Of a stretch of 64,000 nucleotides of DNA, positions 58,223-64,000 are shown one piece after another. Origin of the DNA: JAEYZM01 sp943372195 (GTDB lineage: Bacteria; Bacteroidota; Bacteroidia; Sphingobacteriales; Sphingobacteriaceae). Positions within the stretch are counted from its first letter, which is position 1. Every line of letters starts with the position of its first letter. The notes under the pieces were generated by a model, which was not told where the DNA came from, searched no databases, and saw only the letters and a list, made by a program, of their open reading frames with translations. The stretch lies in contig CALRXS010000002.1 in assembly GCA_943372195.1 (NCBI GenBank), forward strand, positions 62,001 through 126,000, in the 5' to 3' direction. The position numbers and the translations under genes are program-made.

Positions 58223-59281
58223 TCAATTTTCGATTTCTTGATTTCTGCCTGCAATAAATGTTGACCATTTGTCTATCAGCAACTTTAAATCTTCAGGAAA
58301 CTCCGATTCGAACAAAACGTATTTTTTTGTATGCGGATGTATGAATCCGATACTCTGTGCATGCAATGCTTGTCTGTTGCATATATTGAAACAATTTTCT
58401 ACAAATTGCTTGTACTTACCAGTGGCAGTACCTTTTAGAATTTTATCACCGCCATATGTAGCATCGTTAAACAAAGGATGCCCTATATGTTGCATATGCG
58501 CCCTGATCTGATGTGTTCTACCTGTTTCTAATTGACACTCAATTAAAGTCACATAATGAAATCTTTCTACCACTTTATAATGAGTAACAGACCACTTCCC
58601 ATTTTCTTCATTATCAAAAATATCCATCACCTTACGATCTCTCAAACTTCTACCGATGTACCCCGTAACGGTACCATCCTCAGAAATATCACCCCAAACT
58701 AAAGCATAATATTTTCTAGTAATTGTATGATCATAAAATTGCTTCGCCAAATAAGTCATCGAAAACTCATCTTTCGAAATCAATAATAATCCAGATGTGT
58801 CTTTATCAATTCTATGTACCAATCCCGGTCTCGCCACATTCCCTTTCAAATTCGGCAAATTCTGAAAATGAAAAGCGAGTGCATGTACGAGTGTGCCGGT
58901 ATAATTATTATAACCAGGGTGCACCACCATGCCAGCAGGTTTATTAACGATGACTAAAAAATCATCTTCATAAATTATGTCGAGCGGAATATCTTCCGGG
59001 TAAATTTCGGTATCGCGAGGCGGATGAGGTAGTACAATCGTAATGGTATCGAGGGGTTTCACGCGATAATTACTTTTCACCACGCTCCCATTGACTAAAA
59101 TATTTCCGGCATCGGCAGCATTTTGAATTCGATTACGCGAGACATTGACCATTCGGTTCATCAAGAACTTATCGATACGCAAAAGAGATTGGCCTTTATC
59201 GACAATGATTTTAAAATGTTCGTAAAGGTCTTGTTCTTCGGGTTCGTTGGTGTCGGGGTTGATGTCGAGGTGGTCGGTCAT
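58223..59281 (-). CDS. rluD: 23S rRNA pseudouridine synthase RluD-type
   Basis: 352 residues. N-terminal S4 domain ('SLLRIDKFLMNRMVNVSRNRIQNAADAGNI', broken up here only by its length), then RluA-type catalytic core with the Asp in 'VHRIDKDTSGLLLIS' (about 159) and 'ETGRTHQIRAHMQHIGHPLFND'. It makes pseudouridines in helix 69 of 23S rRNA. A short acidic N-terminus (1-25) precedes the S4 domain. A -7 element is only 4 nt before the ATG; see the findings. Confidence 0.94.
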   Translation of the reverse strand: MTDHLDINPDTNEPEEQDLYEHFKIIVDKGQSLLRIDKFLMNRMVNVSRNRIQNAADAGNILVNGSVVKSNYRVKPLDTITIVLPHPPRDTEIYPEDIPLDIIYEDDFLVIVNKPAGMVVHPGYNNYTGTLVHALAFHFQNLPNLKGNVARPGLVHRIDKDTSGLLLISKDEFSMTYLAKQFYDHTITRKYYALVWGDISEDGTVTGYIGRSLRDRKVMDIFDNEENGKWSVTHYKVVERFHYVTLIECQLETGRTHQIRAHMQHIGHPLFNDATYGGDKILKGTATGKYKQFVENCFNICNRQALHAQSIGFIHPHTKKYVLFESEFPEDLKLLIDKWSTFIAGRNQEIEN

Positions 59282-59285
59282 GGGA

Positions 59286-59293
59286 CAAATATA
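59286..59293 (-). promoter_or_regulatory. -7 promoter element of rluD
   Basis: TATATTTG on the minus strand, a perfect TAnnTTTG match only 4 nt before the ATG. An alternative box, TACCTTTT (59302-59295), 13 nt before the ATG, is formed by the end of repeat G and would give more usual spacing. Confidence 0.4.
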
Positions 59294-59298
59294 GAAAA

Positions 59299-59368
59299 GG
59301 TATTCAGTATTCTGTATTCAGTATTCCGATGTGCTATTTTTGAAATGCGTCACGATTAATATGGATAG
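59299..59368. repeat. Single-arm heptamer repeat with flank shared with element D (element G)
   Basis: GTA at 59300, 59307, 59314 and 59321 (GTATTCA, GTATTCT, GTATTCA, GTATTCC), then CCGATGTGCTA, a TTTTTGAAATGCGTCACGAT stretch and TAATATGGATAG. Element D has the same order: heptamers, CCGAT, TTTTTGAA..CGTCACGAT, AATGGATAG. About 65 bases are shared with small differences. No second arm is seen before the propeller lipoprotein gene, so this looks like a half copy or decayed copy. Confidence 0.85.
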
Positions 59369-59410
59369 CAACAATAACAACTCAATAACAACTTGCTTTC
59401 AAAATAAAAC

Positions 59411-59418
59411 TACTTTTG
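59411..59418 (+). promoter_or_regulatory. -7 promoter element of the propeller lipoprotein gene
   Basis: TACTTTTG, a perfect TAnnTTTG match, 17 nt before the ATG at 59436. It rules out the upstream in-frame start at 59331. Confidence 0.5.
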
Positions 59419-59435
59419 CTAGTAAATTATATAAT

Positions 59436-60575
59436 ATGAAAAAGTCAATCTATTGTTTGCCTTTGTTATTGATTTTCATTACTTCTTGTAATGGCCAAGT
59501 CAAAACTGAACCATCTAAAGCCAATATAAATCAACGAATACCTAATAAAGGCGATCATCCTAAAATCATTCGGACCTTTGGTACTGAGTATGAGAATGTC
59601 AATTGCCAACTTCTTGACAAAGAGGGCAACATTTGGTTTAGCATTAGTGGTGAAGGTGTTTATCGTTATGATGGAAAATCATTTACCAATTTTACTACTA
59701 AAAACGGATTGTGCAACAACTACGTGAGTTCAATTATTCAAGACAAAGCAGGAAATATTTTAATAGGGACAAAAAATGGTATATGCAAGTATGACGGCAA
59801 TAAATTCACTAAATATCCAGTGCCCGACATATTTAACATTACATGTATGTTAGAAGACAAAGATGGAAACTTATGGTTCGGTACAAAGGGTAATGGGATT
59901 TATCGCTACAATGGTACAACACTTAATAATTTTCTGAATAACAACGACCATACTTTTAACTTAGGAAGCACATACCAACTGATCCTTGATATTCTACAAG
60001 ATAAAAATGGAAATATATGGTTTAGCTCATGGAATGGTGGTGGTGTATGGAGATACGATGGGAAAGATTTTAAAAACTTTCTTCCTTCTGCTGACTATTA
60101 CAAATCAAACCAAGATAATAGAAAGTTGAACAAAGCAAATAGTACTTACGAAATTAATCAAATCACCACCTATTCTAAAATGCAAGACCATATATCAGAC
60201 GATATGATTTCTTCAATGATGGAAGATCATTTAGGAAATATTTGGTTTACAACAAGAGACCATGGCCTTTGCTATTATAACGGAAAAACATTTACAAACA
60301 TCAGAAGAAACGAGGGTTTTGTTAGCCGAGGGGCATCAGCAATATTGCAAGATGAAAAGAAAAATTTCTGGATTACGACCTTTGATACTGGGGTTTGGTA
60401 TTATGATGGAAAATCATTTAAAAACTTTACAGAAAATGATGGCTTGATTAGCAATGCGGTTATGAGTGTTCTTAAAGATAAAAATGGTAATTTGTGGTTT
60501 GGTACAAAAAACTTTGGATTAAGTAGTTATGATGGTAAAACATTTACGACATACTCTCAACATGACAAAAAATAA
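59436..60575 (+). CDS. Lipoprotein with two-component-regulator-type beta-propeller repeats
   Basis: 379 residues from the ATG at 59436. Lipoprotein signal with cysteine in LIFITSC. The body is a run of 'DK.GN(I/L)WF' Reg_prop repeats: 'DKEGNIWFSISGEGVYRYDG', 'DKAGNILIGTKNGICKYDG', 'DKDGNLWFGTKGNGIYRYNG', 'DKNGNIWFSSWNGGGVWRYDG', 'DHLGNIWFTTRDHGLCYYNG', and two more, about 7 blades. In hybrid two-component systems such propellers sense glycans; here no kinase part follows, so this is a free-standing surface lipoprotein. It may present a ligand or scaffold. Last gene before the H repeat. Confidence 0.9.
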   Translation: MKKSIYCLPLLLIFITSCNGQVKTEPSKANINQRIPNKGDHPKIIRTFGTEYENVNCQLLDKEGNIWFSISGEGVYRYDGKSFTNFTTKNGLCNNYVSSIIQDKAGNILIGTKNGICKYDGNKFTKYPVPDIFNITCMLEDKDGNLWFGTKGNGIYRYNGTTLNNFLNNNDHTFNLGSTYQLILDILQDKNGNIWFSSWNGGGVWRYDGKDFKNFLPSADYYKSNQDNRKLNKANSTYEINQITTYSKMQDHISDDMISSMMEDHLGNIWFTTRDHGLCYYNGKTFTNIRRNEGFVSRGASAILQDEKKNFWITTFDTGVWYYDGKSFKNFTENDGLISNAVMSVLKDKNGNLWFGTKNFGLSSYDGKTFTTYSQHDKK

Positions 60576-60621
60576 ATTCGATTCGTACAAACCCCATGCA
60601 AATAACAATGTATCGCTCCTC

Positions 60622-60652
60622 TAAGTACACACTACTCAGTACCCACTACTTT
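60622..60652. repeat. Single-arm heptamer repeat (element H)
   Basis: GTACACA, CTACTCA, GTACCCA, CTACTTT in steps of 7; on the minus strand GTA recurs 4 times every 7 bases (GTAGTGG, GTACTGA, GTAGTGT, GTAC). It lies 47 bases after the propeller gene and upstream of the DUF6588-like gene. No opposite arm. Confidence 0.75.
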
Positions 60653-60714
60653 TATTTCAATTTTTTCCTTATTTTTAAATCAACAAACTAAAACATAAAC
60701 CAAAAAGATATTTT

Positions 60715-61839
60715 ATGAAACCAAAAAGTTATTTAATAAACAGCCTGACTGTAATGGCTTTGAGCTTGAGTTCTATGGCCATCACTAACAATGCCAATGC
60801 TCAAGACCAAGTGGGTGAAATGATGAAAGCTGGTGTCGCTGATGCTGGCAAGCTAGTAGATGCTTATATGAGTCCGTTGATGAAGGGTTTTGGGGCTGGA
60901 CTTAACGGTGGATGGTACAATACGGCGAAGCCGCATGGCTTGGGTAGATTTGATGTGACCGTGAACTTTAACGCTGCCTTTGTACCTGATGAAGATAAAA
61001 TTTTCAATGCTACAAACTTAGGCTTCAGCCAATTGAGAGTTAAAGCGGGTACAGGTCCGAATGCTGCTACCGTTTCTGGCGAAGAAAGTCTTGCAGGTAA
61101 TGCTATCTATCAATTATATGCTGCTGATCCTACAACACCTGGTGCTGAAATCTTAGTGACTGAATTTGCTTCTCCGCAAGGCACGGGATTGCCGTATTCG
61201 GGGGCGCCGACTGCGCAGTTAGCGATCGGACTTATCAAAAATACAGAAGTGATGGTTCGTTATATGCCAACTGTTTCTTTAGGTGATGCTGGTGATATGG
61301 GCTTAATTGGATTCGGTATTAAACACGATATCAAACAATGGATTCCGGTAGTAGATAAATTACCCTTTGACATGTCTGCTTATTTCGGTTATACTAAATT
61401 CAATTTAGACAAAGGACTTGAACTAGGTGCTGAAGCTGGCAAACCAAATAAAACAGGTAATACTATCACTGATTTCTCAAACCAAATGTTGAACGTAGAA
61501 ACGAAAGCTACAACATTCGGATTGTTATTATCTAAGAAAGTTTTGATGTTAACTGTTTACAGTGGCTTGAATTATCAAAGTTCTACAAGTACTGTAGCGC
61601 TTAATGGTAATTTCCCAATCACTGAATTAGAATCTAGAATTGGTGATGCTAATTTCGGTACTGAAGTAATCAATGGTTACAAAGATCCTGTGAAATTTGA
61701 TGTTGAAGGTGCTAACGGTTTCACTGCAACAGTAGGTGCAAGATTGAAGTTGTTAATCTTGACATTGAATGGTGCCTATACTTTCGGACAATACCCATAT
61801 GCAAGTGTGGGTGTTGGATTGAATTTAGATTGGAAATAA
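60715..61839 (+). CDS. DUF6588-like outer-membrane beta-barrel protein
   Basis: 374 residues with a signal peptide (about 1-29, ANA|Q). 'MMKAGVADAGKLVDAYMSPLMKGFGAGLNGGWYNTAKPH' region, then alternating strands ('LAIGLIKNTEVMVRYMP', 'GLIGFGIKHDIKQWIP', 'FDMSAYFGYTKF', 'TATVGARLKLLILTLNGAYTF', final 'YASVGVGLNLDWK') suggest a small barrel. I recall DUF6588 for this layout but am not certain. The terminal residue is K rather than the aromatic typical of BAM substrates. Followed by a strong terminator. Confidence 0.78.
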   Translation: MKPKSYLINSLTVMALSLSSMAITNNANAQDQVGEMMKAGVADAGKLVDAYMSPLMKGFGAGLNGGWYNTAKPHGLGRFDVTVNFNAAFVPDEDKIFNATNLGFSQLRVKAGTGPNAATVSGEESLAGNAIYQLYAADPTTPGAEILVTEFASPQGTGLPYSGAPTAQLAIGLIKNTEVMVRYMPTVSLGDAGDMGLIGFGIKHDIKQWIPVVDKLPFDMSAYFGYTKFNLDKGLELGAEAGKPNKTGNTITDFSNQMLNVETKATTFGLLLSKKVLMLTVYSGLNYQSSTSTVALNGNFPITELESRIGDANFGTEVINGYKDPVKFDVEGANGFTATVGARLKLLILTLNGAYTFGQYPYASVGVGLNLDWK

Positions 61840-61863
61840 AACCTAACAAAAATCAATATATCG

Positions 61864-61892
61864 AAACCCAGCAAATTTATTGCTGGGTTTTT
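61864..61892 (+). terminator. Intrinsic terminator after the DUF6588-like gene
   Basis: 11-bp perfect stem AAACCCAGCAA / TTGCTGGGTTT with a 5-base loop and a T run (TTTTTCTTTT). It begins 24 nt after the stop codon. Confidence 0.88.
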
Positions 61893-61908
61893 CTTTTATT
61901 TGTAAACC

Positions 61909-62811
61909 ATGTTGATCGAAGAGTTTAAATCGCAAACACCTATTGAACGTATTTATTGGAATATCCCCAATAATATTGAACTCTATATCAAACGCGATGA
62001 TCTTATAGATCCGCTGATCTCTGGCAATAAATGGCGTAAGCTAAAATATACCCTCATCGATGCACGAGAAAAAAATAAAAATACCCTCGTCAGTTTTGGT
62101 GGTGCTTACTCGAATCACTTGATTGCATTGGCTGCAGCGGCGGCTCGATTTAATTTTAAATCGGTCGGATTCGTGCGTTCTGATGAAGGCATACCCAATA
62201 ATATTTGCATGAGTTTATGCCAATCAATGGGCATGAAAATTATTACAGTTAGTCGTGAAGCATACAGAGATAAACACGCAATTTTCAATGAGTATTTTTT
62301 GACTTCGGATGATGCGTATTTTATAGATGAAGGCGGAATGTCAATGCTCGCTGCTCAAGGTATGCAAGAAAGTATGCATGAACATGATGAAGTATTTACA
62401 GACATCTATTTAGCATCAGGTACCGGATGTTCTACTGCTGGTGTTTTAAATTATGTGAATGAAAAAAAATTAAATACTAAAGTTCATACTGTTATTGTTC
62501 ATAAAGGTATTGAAGAAGTACTTGCAAACATTCAAGAATTCAGTAATGATATTTCTGCATTAGCAATTCATGATACCAATGAATTGGGGCGATATGCAAA
62601 ACATACTCCAGAACTTCTCCAATTCATCATCGATTTTCAAAAAAACACAGGCGTCTTAATCGATCCCATTTATACAGGTAAAGCCTTGTTTATTTTGTAC
62701 AAAAATTTACAATCATTGTCTGAGAATTGTAAAATTCTCTTCATCCATACCGGTGGTATTTGGGGCAATGTCGGAAAAATTGATGCTTTCAATTCTCTTT
62801 TTTCTAAATAA
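61909..62811 (+). CDS. ACC deaminase/D-cysteine desulfhydrase family PLP enzyme
   Basis: 300 residues. Fold type II PLP enzyme: 'YIKRDDLIDPLISGNKWRKLKYTL' with the PLP-binding Lys (about 41), 'SFGGAYSNHLIALAAAAARF' and 'IYLASGTGCSTAGVLNYV' (phosphate loop), 'IDPIYTGKALF'. The family opens small amino acids (ACC, D-cysteine); substrate here not decided. It follows the DUF6588 terminator by 16 nt, so it needs its own promoter; none is clear. Confidence 0.88.
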   Translation: MLIEEFKSQTPIERIYWNIPNNIELYIKRDDLIDPLISGNKWRKLKYTLIDAREKNKNTLVSFGGAYSNHLIALAAAAARFNFKSVGFVRSDEGIPNNICMSLCQSMGMKIITVSREAYRDKHAIFNEYFLTSDDAYFIDEGGMSMLAAQGMQESMHEHDEVFTDIYLASGTGCSTAGVLNYVNEKKLNTKVHTVIVHKGIEEVLANIQEFSNDISALAIHDTNELGRYAKHTPELLQFIIDFQKNTGVLIDPIYTGKALFILYKNLQSLSENCKILFIHTGGIWGNVGKIDAFNSLFSK

Positions 62812-62914
62812 AATTAGCTTATCAGAACTTATTTCTTAAGTTCCTATACTAATAAGAATATTCGTCCGGGTTAATAAAAAAGCCATTTTTGAACTGCAAA
62901 CGGCATTTTTTTAC

Positions 62915-62922
62915 TATCTTTG
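62915..62922 (+). promoter_or_regulatory. -7 promoter element of the lysine aminotransferase gene
   Basis: TATCTTTG, a perfect TAnnTTTG match, 16 nt before the ATG at 62939. A weak hairpin with a T run (GCCATTT / AAACGGC, near 62882-62912) just upstream may end the preceding gene's message. Confidence 0.55.
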
Positions 62923-62938
62923 TGCAAACATTAAGCTC

Positions 62939-64000
62939 ATGTACAAAGTAAGTATCTCCCCCAACCAAGTTCAAGAAACCTTAAGTAAGCACATCTTAGC
63001 TGATGGCTACGACATGGTGTTCGATATGGAAAAAAGCGAAGGCGTATGGATTTATGATGCCAAAAACAATCGTAAATTATTAGACTTCTTCACTTGTTTC
63101 GCATCAGTGCCATTGGGTTACAACCATCCGAAGATGGTGAACGACGAAGAATTTAAGAAGAACTTAATGTTAGCTGCATTAACGAATCCTTCAAACTCTG
63201 ATATATACACTTCACAATACGCACAATTCGTAGAGACATTTTCAAGAGTTGGTATTCCTGAATATTTACCACATGCTTTCTTTATTGCAGGCGGATCGTT
63301 GGCGATTGAGAATGCGTTAAAAGTGGCGATGGACTGGAAAGTGCAGAAGAATTTTAAGAAGGGTTATACGGAAGAAAAAGGATTTCAAATTTTACACTTC
63401 GAACAAGCATTTCATGGTCGTTCGGGATATACATTGAGTTTGACGAATACATTGCCTGATAAGACTAAGTGGTTCGCGAAATTCGATTGGCCTAGAGTTT
63501 CAAATCCGAAGATCAAATTCCCTTACTCTGATGATTCATATGAAGATCTATTAAGAAGAGAAGAATTATCGATCAATCAAATCAAAACTGCATTCAAAAA
63601 TAACCCTGATGATATTTGCGCAATCATCATTGAGCCTATACAATCAGAGGGTGGCGATAATCATTTCCGTATAGAGTTCTTAGAACAATTGAGAACAATT
63701 TGTGATGAGAATGATGCGATGTTAATATATGATGAGGTACAAAGTGGTGTCGGATTAACAGGTAAATTCTGGGCGCACGAGCATTTCGGTGAGAAAGCTA
63801 GACCAGATATTCTTGCTTTCGGTAAGAAGATGCAAGTATGCGGAATTTTAGCGGGCAGAAAAGTAGATGAAATTGAAACGAATGTGTTCAATGTATCATC
63901 GAGAATCAATTCTACATGGGGTGGTAATTTAGTAGACATGGTAAGATCTTCAAGAATTATGGAGATTGTAGAAGAAGATAATTTATTAGATAATGCAGAA
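62939..64000 (+). CDS. lat: L-lysine 6-transaminase, cut by the window edge
   Basis: 354 codons visible; the gene runs off the right edge. Class III PLP aminotransferase: 'LLDFFTCFASVPLGYNHPKM' near 47-66, 'FFIAGGSLAIENALKVAMDW' (PLP phosphate, G-S/T), 'HFEQAFHGRSGYTLSLT', 'IIIEPIQSEGGDNHF' and 'LIYDEVQSGVGLTGKFW' with the PLP Asp, and 'AFGKKMQVCGI' with the Lys. The 'FGKKMQ' line and the 'QSEGGDNHF' loop are the marks of lysine 6-aminotransferase, which makes 2-aminoadipate 6-semialdehyde for lysine catabolism. Confidence 0.9.
   Translation, partial: MYKVSISPNQVQETLSKHILADGYDMVFDMEKSEGVWIYDAKNNRKLLDFFTCFASVPLGYNHPKMVNDEEFKKNLMLAALTNPSNSDIYTSQYAQFVETFSRVGIPEYLPHAFFIAGGSLAIENALKVAMDWKVQKNFKKGYTEEKGFQILHFEQAFHGRSGYTLSLTNTLPDKTKWFAKFDWPRVSNPKIKFPYSDDSYEDLLRREELSINQIKTAFKNNPDDICAIIIEPIQSEGGDNHFRIEFLEQLRTICDENDAMLIYDEVQSGVGLTGKFWAHEHFGEKARPDILAFGKKMQVCGILAGRKVDEIETNVFNVSSRINSTWGGNLVDMVRSSRIMEIVEEDNLLDNAE

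Noticed and set aside
37061..60652. Heptamer repeats considered as a CRISPR array
   Set aside because: Units are 7 bases with no spacers, no cas genes are near, and the loci are separate.

Overview
The window is a gene-dense, AT-rich stretch of a Bacteroidota chromosome. The evidence is a type IX secretion (T9SS) cargo protein with a C-terminal sorting domain and a DUF5103 plug-type protein, GWxTD, WbqC, DUF1573, YbbR and PUR-alpha/DUF3276 genes, a long NusB, menaquinone genes of the futalosine route (mqnA, mqnE), and many copies of the Bacteroidota -7 promoter motif TAnnTTTG. I cannot name the genus; Chitinophagia- or Cytophagia-like is the best guess. No rRNA, tRNA, CRISPR array, prophage or insertion sequence is visible.

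Layout. 0-3 kb: two secreted M16 peptidase-like genes (one cut by the window edge, one with an OmpA-like tail), then a likely ~100-nt small RNA. 3-10 kb: a lone solute-binding protein, cdd-alkB, a second possible small RNA, a degenerate GIY-YIG protein, an XRE/S24 regulator, mgtE and two tandem paralogous lipoproteins. 10-15 kb: envelope genes (WbqC, GWxTD, LpxL-like acyltransferase, glycosyltransferase) and the head-to-head pair aroQ/xerD. 15-23 kb: prmC, ribD, a DMT transporter, YigZ, a double USP, a nucleoside phosphorylase, and the overlapping operon mqnE / histidine phosphatase / mqnA. 23-26 kb: a 1094-residue T9SS-exported protein with a cupredoxin domain and Calx-beta repeats. 26-35 kb: NDH-2, HMG-CoA lyase, a DnaQ-like exonuclease, pirin, a lipoprotein TPR histidine kinase, a cysteine desulfurase and glmM. 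35-43 kb: methyltransferase, PAP2, ZIP transporter, MarR, and the operon nusB-DUF1573-yajC-ybbR-coaE-MBL exonuclease-DUF5522, preceded by leucine dehydrogenase. 43-64 kb: MsbA-like ABC exporter, PUR-alpha, SpeB, AI-2E transporter, ychF, DUF5103, ABC-F, mazG, a LolC/E-like permease, NamZ-like DUF1343, fmt, pabC-like, rluD, a propeller lipoprotein, DUF6588, an ACC-deaminase-like enzyme and the start of lysine 6-transaminase.

The most unusual signal is a family of intergenic repeats between 37 and 61 kb. At seven sites a GTA trinucleotide recurs every 7 bases, (GTANNNN)n, with a different heptamer at each locus. At four sites two arms face each other and form long hairpins: a perfect 28-bp stem, a perfect 31-bp stem 177 bp across, 34-bp arms with 3 mismatches, and 24-bp arms with 2. 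Some begin exactly at, or supply, the stop codon of the preceding gene. One further locus has a period of 8. Others lie in promoter regions of downstream genes. I saw none in the first 37 kb.

Two compact transcription units without a protein are also notable: 2802-2936 on the minus strand has a full Bacteroidota promoter, a 5' hairpin and tandem terminators, and 5530-5679 on the plus strand has a weaker promoter, three hairpins and a strong terminator.
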